34,924 nucleotides of DNA, taken from NCBI GenBank assembly GCA_946061495.1, contig CAMGSV010000002.1, positions 1-34,924 on the forward strand. The letters run 5' to 3'. Shown here piece by piece: positions 7,716-14,385 of the stretch; position 1 is the stretch's first letter, and each line of letters begins with the position of its first letter. The translations under genes and the position numbers were made by a program. Below the pieces are notes generated by a model. It worked only from the letters and a program-made list of their open reading frames with translations, did not search any database and was not told where the DNA came from. Source of the DNA: an uncultured Spirochaetales bacterium (GTDB taxonomy: Bacteria > Spirochaetota > Spirochaetia > Treponematales > Treponemataceae).

Positions 7716-9079
7716 TGCGGGAACTTCAAAAACATGGTAGTTCCCTGCCCCACAAGGCTTTGGACTTCCAATTCCAAGTCCAGCCTGTCCACCAAGGTAC
7801 GGGCAATGGACAATCCCAATCCGGTGCCGCCAGTCTTCCTGTTGCGGGACTCGTCCACCCGGTAGAACCGATCAAAAATGCGGCCAAGGTCAGACTCGGC
7901 AATGCCCCAGCCCTGGTCCGCAACGGAAAGCTGTCCCGCCTCCCCATTCCAGCGGAGGGTCACGGAGGCAGGCTGCTGGCTGTAGGTGATGCTGTTTTTG
8001 ATGAATATACGTAAAATCTGCCGCAAGGCCTCTTGGTTACACTGAATGATAGCATGGCTGGGGCAGTCAAGCTGGAAAAGCACCTCGGGATGAATCAGAT
8101 TGAAATCAGCTGCAATCTCCTGCAGAAAGGGCTGGAGCTGGATGTTCTCCGGCAGATAGATGGAATCAGGGTTGTTTTCCGCCCTTGTCAGCTGCAAGAG
8201 ATTTTCTATCAGCAGTGACATGGAGCGACTTTCCTTCTGCAGGGTCTGAAGGGATTCCTCCAGCACCGCAGGATTTTCCTTGCCCCAGCGGCACAGCAAA
8301 TCCACATGGCCGGAAATCACCGCTAGGGGAGTTTTCAGCTCATGGGCGGCATCGGAGGTGAAGCGGCGCTGCTTGTCAAAGTCCTCCTCCAGCCGGGAAA
8401 AGAGCCGGTTGAAGGTCACGGCCAATTCCTGCAGCTCGTCCTTTGCCCCCGACTCATCAAGCCGGCTGTCCAACTTTTCGCTGGTAATCTCCTGGGCCTG
8501 CACGATTATGCGACGCAGGGGACGCAAAATGCGGCGACTCACGATGTAGGCGATTATGTTGGAAATCAGCAGCAGCGGGATAGCGGACAGCAGGAAAATT
8601 CGGGGCAAGCCTTGGAGAATCAGGTTGGCATTGTCCTGATGCAAATCCATCGCCACCTGGACCCGATAGCCGCCACCTTCGCTTGAGTTGCCGACCGTCC
8701 TTGCCATGTACAGGAGATTCAGATTGCCGTCGATGAAGAAGCCTTCCCGAAATTCCGTGGCAGCTTGGCCAGCCTCGGTATCTGGCAATGCGGGAACGAG
8801 GGCATCATTGGTCCGCACCAAGGAACCGTCCACCTTGGAAATGCGATACAAAATATAGTAGGGAATGGCATGGGAGGGGAAGGCAATACCATCCCGAACA
8901 GAATGCTCGTATCCCAGCTCCACAATGTTCAGAAAATGACTCAGTTCCTCGGTCTGCTTCCGCTCCAGGGACTGCTTGGTGAAGGTTATCATCAGGAAGG
9001 AAAAGAAAAAGACAGAGACAAAGATCAGCAGGGTGAAGATTGCCGTCAGTTTGACAGAAAGGGTGAGCTTGTAGTTCAT
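7712..9079 (-). CDS. Sensor histidine kinase (two-component system)
   Basis: A 455-residue membrane kinase. TM1 is at about 11-33, an extracytoplasmic sensor of about 125 residues follows, and TM2 is at about 160-181. Next come a HAMP domain (about 182-235), the HisKA dimerisation helix with phospho-acceptor His246 in the motif AAHELKTPL, and a HATPase domain. The ATPase shows the N-box (IFIKNSITYS), the G1 box (VADQGWGI), the F-box (RIFDRFYRVD) and the G2 box (TGGTGLGLS). It should phosphorylate the OmpR-type regulator encoded 5 bases upstream, with which it is translationally coupled (regulator stop TAG, then ATG). The sensed signal is unknown. The sensor region shows no PAS or cache signature that I can name. 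Confidence 0.95.
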   Translation of the reverse strand: MNYKLTLSVKLTAIFTLLIFVSVFFFSFLMITFTKQSLERKQTEELSHFLNIVELGYEHSVRDGIAFPSHAIPYYILYRISKVDGSLVRTNDALVPALPDTEAGQAATEFREGFFIDGNLNLLYMARTVGNSSEGGGYRVQVAMDLHQDNANLILQGLPRIFLLSAIPLLLISNIIAYIVSRRILRPLRRIIVQAQEITSEKLDSRLDESGAKDELQELAVTFNRLFSRLEEDFDKQRRFTSDAAHELKTPLAVISGHVDLLCRWGKENPAVLEESLQTLQKESRSMSLLIENLLQLTRAENNPDSIYLPENIQLQPFLQEIAADFNLIHPEVLFQLDCPSHAIIQCNQEALRQILRIFIKNSITYSQQPASVTLRWNGEAGQLSVADQGWGIAESDLGRIFDRFYRVDESRNRKTGGTGLGLSIARTLVDRLDLELEVQSLVGQGTTMFLKFPH

Positions 9080-9084
9080 TTCCG

Positions 9085-9801
9085 CTACAGGTCCTTCATG
9101 ATGTAGCCAATTCCCCGCAGGGTGGTGATGCAGGAGGTCTTGCCGTCTCCATCCAGCTTGCTCCGCAGATACCGCACATACACGTCAACGGAATTGGGAT
9201 CGATGAAGTGCTCCTCTCCCCACACCATATCGATAATCCGTTCCCGAGAAAGAGCCTCGTTCTTGTGGGACATGAAGCAATGGAGCAGCTGATATTCTGT
9301 CTTGGTGAGGGAGAGTTCCTGGCCGGAAAGACTGACGGTGCAGGACTTGGGATTCAGGGTGATGGCACCACAAGTCAGCACCTCTTCCACCACTCCCGCT
9401 GCCTTGCTATGGACGGTCTCCTCAGCGGGGCCGCTCCAGGCTGTTTTTCGTCTCAGGAGGCTACGGATTCGTGCCAGCAGCTCCTCAATGGCAAAGGGCT
9501 TGGGCAGATAGTCATCGGCCCCGGCATCCAGTCCCATCACCCGATCCATGGTGTCGCCACGGGCAGTCAGTAAGATGACAGGAACGGAGGAGGTCTTTCT
9601 TATCCGTCGCAGAACCTCCAACCCATTTATGCCGGGCAGCATGATGTCCAGCAGCACCAAATCCCACTGTTCCTGCTGAAACAACTCCAGTGCAGTTCTA
9701 CCGTCCTCTGCCACCTGCACCTTATATCCTTCGTGGGTCAACTCCAGCCGCACGAAGGATGAAATCCCCTGTTCATCCTCCACAATTAAAATTCGTTCCA
9801 T
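9085..9801 (-). CDS. OmpR/PhoB-family response regulator
   Basis: A 238-residue DNA-binding regulator. The receiver domain (1-120) has the acidic pair near residue 9, phospho-acceptor Asp52 in LVLLDIMLPG, the switch threonine in ILLTARG and the conserved lysine in DYLPKPF. The C-terminal winged helix ends with YVRYLRSKLD and TLRGIGY, typical of OmpR/PhoB DNA binding to direct repeats. Between the domains is a linker of about 25 residues that is longer than usual. Start: two ATGs are adjacent; GGGAGG sits one base before the first (9804) and four before the second (9801), so the second is preferred. It is co-transcribed with the kinase, and a small secreted-protein gene precedes it by 27-30 bases. 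Confidence 0.94.
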   Translation of the reverse strand: MERILIVEDEQGISSFVRLELTHEGYKVQVAEDGRTALELFQQEQWDLVLLDIMLPGINGLEVLRRIRKTSSVPVILLTARGDTMDRVMGLDAGADDYLPKPFAIEELLARIRSLLRRKTAWSGPAEETVHSKAAGVVEEVLTCGAITLNPKSCTVSLSGQELSLTKTEYQLLHCFMSHKNEALSRERIIDMVWGEEHFIDPNSVDVYVRYLRSKLDGDGKTSCITTLRGIGYIMKDL

Positions 9802-9831
9802 CATGCCTCCCCAACTGATGATGCTACAACC

Positions 9832-10233
9832 TCATTGCGGAATCTCATCCCACTCAAGCTCATCATCGGGCCCCAGGGAAAAAGTAGACAACGGCTCCAT
9901 CAGCTGGCCATGGAACGAAACCACCCCCTTCACCGCAATGGAAAGCACCCGTCCCCTCCACTCCGGCAACTCCCGAATCACCAGCTCATCTCCCCGCCGG
10001 TTGAAAAAGAACGACACCGTATCTGGCAGGGGCTTGCCCTCCACCAAAATTTTTTCCCGAGTAACTGACTCTGGATTCACGGGAACGCTGAAGTCAAAGG
10101 AGATTTCTCCATCATCCCGCTCAATTTCTTCAATATATAAAGGTTTGTTTTCAAAATAAGCGTTCCGCCGATTGCCAAAGACTGGTAGCAATGCCATTAT
10201 CAGCAAATAGAATGCAACACTTCTTTTTGACAC
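9832..10233 (-). CDS. Small secreted protein with Ig-like (SbsA/Big_5-type) pattern
   Basis: About 133 residues. After a KR pair and a hydrophobic stretch (AFYLLIMALLPVFG) comes one domain with the pattern of bacterial Ig-like SbsA domains: FDFSVPVNPESVTREKILVEG, then LPDTVSFFFNRRGDELVI, then a VVSFHGQLM.PLSTFSL end. Such domains are usually surface or periplasmic binding modules; no enzyme motif is seen. Start choice: GTG at 10233, because GGAG lies 9 bases before it and the signal peptide then has a clean basic start. An in-frame ATG at 10254 would add acidic residues (ESDVV) in front of the signal peptide and has no ribosome site. It heads the operon with the regulator and kinase, so it may be an accessory of that sensory system. 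Function is inferred from position only. Confidence 0.65.
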   Translation of the reverse strand: MSKRSVAFYLLIMALLPVFGNRRNAYFENKPLYIEEIERDDGEISFDFSVPVNPESVTREKILVEGKPLPDTVSFFFNRRGDELVIRELPEWRGRVLSIAVKGVVSFHGQLMEPLSTFSLGPDDELEWDEIPQ

Positions 10234-10274
10234 GACATCACTCTCCATACTCATATCATGCCCAATATTGAAGT

Positions 10275-10297
10275 GGAATGTCTAGCACAGACATTCC
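10275..10297. promoter_or_regulatory. Perfect 9-bp dyad upstream of the two-component operon
   Basis: GGAATGTCT (10275-10283), 5 bases, AGACATTCC (10289-10297): a perfect inverted repeat in the 92-base gap between the PepSY-like gene and the operon carrying the response regulator. It has no T-run on either side and is distinct from the nearby terminator, so an operator is more likely than a terminator. Confidence 0.5.
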
Positions 10298-10304
10298 CTC
10301 ACAC

Positions 10305-10331
10305 AAAAAAGCCGGCGAATCAATCACCGGC
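10305..10331 (-). terminator. Intrinsic terminator of the PepSY-like gene
   Basis: Minus strand: GCCGGTGA pairs with TTCGCCGGC (stem within 10311-10331, with one G-U pair), followed by a T6 tail (10305-10310). It lies 15 bases after the PepSY-like stop. Confidence 0.85.
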
Positions 10332-10346
10332 ACAATCGCAACTCCC

Positions 10347-10772
10347 TTAGTCGTCGTACTTCTGTCCCCTGTACGTGCCGTCCTTGTCGAAGAACACTTC
10401 CATCCTGTTGGAAAGCTTCAGCTCAATGCTATTCCAATCCTTTTCTGCCTCCACAATCTTTGCATCGGCAAAATTCTTCTTCACATAGGAAGTGATTGCC
10501 TCTGGCAGCACTCCAGCAGGAATTCCCTCGTAGCTTTTGACGCTCTCCCACTCTCCATTGCCGCCGAACTCGATTTCAGTGCGGTCGCTCAGCTGCACCT
10601 CGAACTCGTTGAAATCCATCTCCACATACTGCACCGTCTTTCCGGCAAAATGTGCGGAGATGAAATCCTGTGCTGTCTTGGGCAGCTGATCTGCAGACAC
10701 AATCTTGTCCCGGGCGCTCACCGCAGCCAGAGCCACAACCAACACAACAGCAATCATTGCAATCTTCTTCAT
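10347..10772 (-). CDS. Secreted PepSY-like domain protein
   Basis: 141 residues. A signal peptide of 20 residues (MKKIAMIAVVLVVALAAVSA) is followed by two copies of a PepSY-like/BLIP-like unit (about residues 27-80 and 86-141). Each has an LP..A..fi...F segment, then a ydVeL-like strand (FEVQLSDRTEIEF; IELKLSNRMEVFF) and a glycine turn (GNGEW; KDGTY). Proteins of this kind are small periplasmic modulators; the ligand is unknown. Start choice: AAGGAG lies six bases before the ATG at 10772. An upstream ATG at 10817 stays in frame but would add 15 charged residues ahead of the signal peptide. It has its own promoter and terminator and lies directly upstream of the two-component operon, a common place for PepSY-like proteins. 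Confidence 0.82.
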   Translation of the reverse strand: MKKIAMIAVVLVVALAAVSARDKIVSADQLPKTAQDFISAHFAGKTVQYVEMDFNEFEVQLSDRTEIEFGGNGEWESVKSYEGIPAGVLPEAITSYVKKNFADAKIVEAEKDWNSIELKLSNRMEVFFDKDGTYRGQKYDD

Positions 10773-10825
10773 ATAAAACTCCTTGAATCCTTGTTCTACA
10801 GCCTTTCTCGCTGCCATCTGAACTA

Positions 10826-10831
10826 ATTATA
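10826..10831 (-). promoter_or_regulatory. -10 of the PepSY-like gene promoter
   Basis: A perfect TATAAT on the minus strand, with a weak ATGAAA at the -35 position 17 bases upstream. It predicts a leader of about 47 bases holding the AAGGAG site. An ATG lies 8 bases past this -10 (10817), so a leaderless longer product cannot be excluded. Confidence 0.55.
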
Positions 10832-10941
10832 CTGGATTTCTTTCGGCGTTTCATTAAAACTTTCTGAGAGAACAACGGAGTTTTTCTTAAACCTGCTGAC
10901 AATGGCCTTTTATTCTGACAATTGCACATTTTATGAAAAAG

Positions 10942-10950
10942 TGTTATCCT
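10942..10950 (+). promoter_or_regulatory. Extended -10 for a leaderless rRNA methyltransferase mRNA
   Basis: TGTTATCCT is an extended -10 (TG-N-TATCCT), with TTGCAC (10922-10927) 17 bases upstream. Six bases (cggctt) separate it from the ATG at 10957, so RNA starting seven bases on begins at the start codon. No ribosome site is present. Confidence 0.6.
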
Positions 10951-10956
10951 CGGCTT

Positions 10957-12147
10957 ATGAACACCCTGGTGGCCCTCTGTGCCATTGGCGCAGAAAAGAT
11001 TTTGGGCAATGAAATAAAAAAGCTTGGTTATTTCCTCAAGGATATGGGCGGCAACAAGACCTTGGGTCGTGTCACCTTTTTAGGAGACGACGACGCACTG
11101 TTCCGCAGCAACCTTTGCCTGCGCACTGCTGACCGTGTGTACCTCCAGCTGGCCTCCTACAAGGCAGAAGACTTTGACGCACTCTTTGACAGCGTGTACT
11201 CAATTCCCTGGCAGGACTTTTTCTACAAGGATGTGCGGGTGGTGGTGGACAAGGTTCGCAGCCACAAGAGCCGCCTTTCCTCAGAGCACAGCATCCAGGG
11301 CGTTGTCCACAAGGCTATCTACACCAAGCTGGGGGATGTGTGGCGAATCCACACCATGCCGGAAAGCGGTGCCCGCAGCGATGTCCGCATTTACATAGAA
11401 AATGATGTGGTCACAGTGCTGCTGGACCTGTCCGGTGTGCCCCTCCATCGCCGGGGCTATCGCAGGGACGGTGGCATTGCCCCCATCCGCGAGACCATGG
11501 CGGCGGTCCTCTTGCAGCTGATGAACTGGCGGCGGAAGACGCCCCTCCATGACCCCTTCTGCGGGTCGGGAACCATTGCCAGCGAGGCCATGCTCTACGC
11601 CTACAACGTGGCTCCTGGCTTTGGCCGACGCTTTGCCTTGGAAAACCTCAGCATCTACGACGAGAGCCGAGCCTTCGAAATCAAGTGCCGTGAGGCGGAA
11701 AAAATTCAGCCGGAGTGCCAGACCCGCATCACCGGCACCGACATTGACGACGATGCGGTGGAGCGGGCCAGGGCCAACGCCGAGCGGGCAGGTGTCACTG
11801 CGGGCCGTGCCCTCCAGCTCATCGGCAGCGACCAGCGCATCCAGCGGCCGGACTTTGACCAAGCGGACTTCCGTGACCTGGGAGCACCCTACGACAGCGG
11901 CCTGCTGCTGGGAAATCCTCCCTACGGCGAGCGGCTGGAGGATGAGGCTTCCGCCCAGCTGCTGTACAAGGACATGGAGGAGCTCTTCCAGGCCTTCCCC
12001 GGCTGGGACATGGGGTTCATCACCTCCCGCTCCGACTTTGAGAGCCACTTGGGGCGGCAGGCCAATTCCACCAAGAAGCTGAAGGGCGGTAATCTGGACA
12101 CCTATTTCTATCAGTTCATCCAACCAAAAACAGGGGAAAAAAAGTAA
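10957..12147 (+). CDS. THUMP-domain class I SAM-dependent rRNA methyltransferase (RlmL N-terminal / YpsC type)
   Basis: A 396-residue RNA N2-guanine methyltransferase of the COG0116 group, which modifies 23S rRNA. An N-terminal ferredoxin-like plus THUMP RNA-binding part (about 1-155) is followed by an SAM-binding Rossmann domain. Motif I is DPFCGSGT (199-206), the acidic motif II is at TDIDDDA (261-267) and the catalytic NPPYGERL is at 320-327. It lacks the second methyltransferase half (RlmK) found in E. coli RlmKL, so it is the short form. Start choice: the ATG at 10957 gives the family N-terminus (ALCAIGAEKILGNEI). An in-frame ATG at 10933 lies upstream of the predicted promoter -10. The 3' end overlaps the TetR gene by one base (TAATG). 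Confidence 0.93.
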   Translation: MNTLVALCAIGAEKILGNEIKKLGYFLKDMGGNKTLGRVTFLGDDDALFRSNLCLRTADRVYLQLASYKAEDFDALFDSVYSIPWQDFFYKDVRVVVDKVRSHKSRLSSEHSIQGVVHKAIYTKLGDVWRIHTMPESGARSDVRIYIENDVVTVLLDLSGVPLHRRGYRRDGGIAPIRETMAAVLLQLMNWRRKTPLHDPFCGSGTIASEAMLYAYNVAPGFGRRFALENLSIYDESRAFEIKCREAEKIQPECQTRITGTDIDDDAVERARANAERAGVTAGRALQLIGSDQRIQRPDFDQADFRDLGAPYDSGLLLGNPPYGERLEDEASAQLLYKDMEELFQAFPGWDMGFITSRSDFESHLGRQANSTKKLKGGNLDTYFYQFIQPKTGEKK

Positions 12148-12755
12148 TGGCCATTGTAGTTGAACACGACAAGCGGAAGCGGGAGATTCTCGACACCGCC
12201 CTAGCTCTTTTTATGGAGAAGGGGTTTGAGGAGGTGACCTTCCAGAAGATTGCCGACCGCTGCGGCATCACCCGCACCACCCTCTACATCTACTTCAAGA
12301 ACAAGAAGGAAATCTTTGTCTGGAGCATCAAGCAGCTCACCAGCGAGATTGAAGCCTCATTGATGGACATCATCAATGATGGAACAAAGTCGGTGACGGA
12401 ACGGCTGCTGCTGGTGCTGGACGCCATCCTAAACAAATGCGCCGAAAACCACCTGCTGTTCACCGTCACCCTCACCTACCTTTTGCAACTGAAGAAGTCC
12501 GGCAAGGATCCAGCTGTGCGGGTGAAGCGGCGCATCATCAGACTGCGGCACATCCTCTCCATGATTATCATCGAGGGAATCAACCGGGGGGAATTCCAGG
12601 AGGTGAATGTTCACGACGCCAACGAATTGCTCTACAGCGTCATTGAGGCGGCCATCTTCCGGCTGGCGGTGCTGGACCAGAAGGACATCAGCGAGCTGCG
12701 CCGCCCCTTCCACCTGACGGTGACGGGCCTTCTGGCCAAGACAGAAACGCCCTAA
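12147..12755 (+). CDS. TetR/AcrR-family transcriptional regulator
   Basis: 202 residues. An N-terminal helix-turn-helix domain (about 10-58) shows the TetR pattern: ILDTALALFMEKGFEEVTF, then IADRCGITRTTLYIYFKNK. The C-terminal helical region (60-200) is the ligand-binding and dimer part and is not diagnostic of any ligand. Its ATG shares an A with the stop of the methyltransferase gene (TAATG), so the two are co-translated; AGGGG lies 9 bases before the ATG. No efflux or enzyme gene is adjacent, and no palindromic operator is obvious at the shared promoter, so the target is unknown. Confidence 0.92.
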   Translation: MAIVVEHDKRKREILDTALALFMEKGFEEVTFQKIADRCGITRTTLYIYFKNKKEIFVWSIKQLTSEIEASLMDIINDGTKSVTERLLLVLDAILNKCAENHLLFTVTLTYLLQLKKSGKDPAVRVKRRIIRLRHILSMIIIEGINRGEFQEVNVHDANELLYSVIEAAIFRLAVLDQKDISELRRPFHLTVTGLLAKTETP

Positions 12756-12801
12756 CCTGGCAGCATGGCTCCTGTCCCGCCGCACAAACTGCTCGCCAGC
12801 A

Positions 12802-13227
12802 TCACTCGCCGTTGAGGAAAATTCTCACCTGCTCTCCCAGTTTTTTATCCTCCAGAACAATGTGCTGCACCAGCCAATTGGCAATGAAGGAATAGAGTTC
12901 ACCGAGATTTACTGCCTCCCCAGCAAAGAATTTCCCCAGCAGCCCTGACACGTACAGGTTGAAATCCCGGTGTTGTCCCAGATGGTTTTTCCGGGCAGCC
13001 CCTTCATACTCCACCTCATCCATCAGAGACTCTTCGCTGGAGAAATGAAAAAGAATGTATTCGGCACATTCCTGCAGCAGCTGCTCAACATAGGAACGTT
13101 CCCAAGCCACGCCTGCATCCAACACGTTGTACAACTTATCCGCCAGCTCAAAAAGATGCTGGTGCTGACTATCAATCATGGGGTGCCCCACCTTATATTT
13201 ATCATCCCATGCAATATGCTCAATCAT
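12802..13227 (-). CDS. Bacteriohemerythrin 1
   Basis: A 141-residue four-helix di-iron oxygen-binding protein. All seven expected iron ligands are visible: His22 (SQHQHLF), His61 and Glu65 (HFSSEE), His82 and His86 (NHLGQH), His122 and Asp127 (HIVLED). The N-terminal IAWDDKYKVGHPMIDSQH is the family signature. Known single-domain members bind oxygen reversibly and serve as oxygen stores, carriers or sensors. Start: GGAG lies six bases before the ATG at 13227; a TTG four codons earlier is less likely. It lies downstream of a second copy, separated by a terminator, so each is probably transcribed separately. Confidence 0.93.
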   Translation of the reverse strand: MIEHIAWDDKYKVGHPMIDSQHQHLFELADKLYNVLDAGVAWERSYVEQLLQECAEYILFHFSSEESLMDEVEYEGAARKNHLGQHRDFNLYVSGLLGKFFAGEAVNLGELYSFIANWLVQHIVLEDKKLGEQVRIFLNGE

Positions 13228-13246
13228 ACACTTCTCCAATCTCCCT

Positions 13247-13290
13247 TAAAATAAAAGAGGATGGCACCCTTCGGCAGGGGAGCATCCTCT
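13247..13290 (-). terminator. Intrinsic terminator of bacteriohemerythrin 2
   Basis: AGAGGATG (13256-13263) pairs with CATCCTCT (13283-13290), with a possible inner CCCT/AGGG stem. On the minus strand a T-rich tail (TTTTATTTTA) follows. It lies between the two hemerythrin genes. Confidence 0.75.
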
Positions 13291-13339
13291 TCTTCAAAAC
13301 CACCGTACTACCATCTCCCTGTCAGTCTCGGGATAAAAA

Positions 13340-13753
13340 TTATGAGTCAACCTTTGCTACATAGGTTGCCAATTTCTTGTCTTCCGTAGAGATGTGCTGA
13401 ATAAGCCACTCAGCCACAAAATCGTAGAGCTTGTCCAAGTCGATTTTAACCCCACGAGAAAAATCACTCATCAAGGTGGCTACGTATGAGGTAAAGGCCT
13501 TGTGCTGGTTCATGTGCTCCTCCAGCTCCTCGTACTTGCTGTCCTGCATCAGCTTTTCCTCACAGCTGAAATGGAAGTTCACATACTTGGCACAATCCTG
13601 CAACACAAGGGCAGTGTCCGAATCCTTCCGATCCTGGGAAGATTGGGTGAGACTGTACAACTCATCGGCAATCTCGAACAGACGCTTGTGCTGACTGTCA
13701 ATCATAGGATGACCGACCTTGAAACTATCATCCCAGCTAATGTGCTTTGCCAT
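13340..13753 (-). CDS. Bacteriohemerythrin 2
   Basis: 137 residues, a paralogue of the downstream copy. The seven iron ligands are His22, His61, Glu65, His80, His84, His120 and Asp125; the start (ISWDDSFKVGHPMIDSQH) is nearly the same as in copy 1. The helix 2-3 region differs more, and Cys54 and Cys64 occur here (CAKYVNFHFSCEE). Start: a strong AAGGAGG six bases before the ATG. The leader region is AT-rich and holds an imperfect dyad (GATATA at 13781 / TATATC at 13796). The nearby anaerobic ribonucleotide reductase genes use an oxygen-labile glycyl radical, so oxygen binding here may be protective; that link is inferred. Confidence 0.94.
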   Translation of the reverse strand: MAKHISWDDSFKVGHPMIDSQHKRLFEIADELYSLTQSSQDRKDSDTALVLQDCAKYVNFHFSCEEKLMQDSKYEELEEHMNQHKAFTSYVATLMSDFSRGVKIDLDKLYDFVAEWLIQHISTEDKKLATYVAKVDS

Positions 13754-13872
13754 AAAAAACCTCCTTAGGCAATGATTTTTGATATATCTATTGAGTATAT
13801 CGGTAAAATCAATGCTACCATAATAAAAATATCAATTAGGGTTCATTTTGTAAAGACAGCATTAAGGTCAGA

Positions 13873-14382
13873 TCAAAGAACTTTTCCTCCACCATACAAG
13901 GGGTGTCGCAAAATCCGTTGGTTGCGGGAACCTCGAAACTGCAGCCCCACCTCCTTTTCCGATTCCACAAAGGGACCGTCCACCAACACGTCAATGCAAG
14001 AAAGCAGCTGTTCCGTATATGCGGTGTGGCAGCGGCCCTGAACTGAAAGGATGTCCCGTTCCAAGATGCAGCCGGTAAAGCACCAGATGTCCTTCTGGGG
14101 AAACAGAAGCTTCACCCGCTGCAAAAAGGCGGCCAGCACCTGCTGGTTTTCCGGTTCAAAGGGCTCTCCCCCCAGCACCGTAAGGCCGCTGACATGGGGT
14201 GGCTCCAATGCCGTGAGCACCAGCTCCTCCGTGGCAGCGGTGAATTCCTGACCGTACTGGAAATCCCAAGTCTCCCGATTGAAGCAGCCGGGACAGCAAT
14301 TGCGGCACCCTGACACAAAGAGACTGACCCGCACTCCCTCCCCATTGGCAATGTCGTTCCGCTTGATTTCACCGTAATACAT
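13873..14382 (-). CDS. nrdG: Anaerobic ribonucleotide reductase activating protein
   Basis: A 169-residue radical-SAM enzyme that puts the glycyl radical on NrdD. The [4Fe-4S] motif CxxxCxxC is Cys26, Cys30 and Cys33 (GCRNCCPGCFN). The SAM-contact region GGEPF follows at about 92-96, and the C-terminal DGPFVESEK...FRGSRNQR is typical of NrdG. The ATG lies three bases after the nrdD stop, so the two form one operon with nrdD first, the usual order. Length is normal for the family. Confidence 0.96.
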   Translation of the reverse strand: MYYGEIKRNDIANGEGVRVSLFVSGCRNCCPGCFNRETWDFQYGQEFTAATEELVLTALEPPHVSGLTVLGGEPFEPENQQVLAAFLQRVKLLFPQKDIWCFTGCILERDILSVQGRCHTAYTEQLLSCIDVLVDGPFVESEKEVGLQFRGSRNQRILRHPLYGGGKVL

Positions 14383-14385
14383 AGG

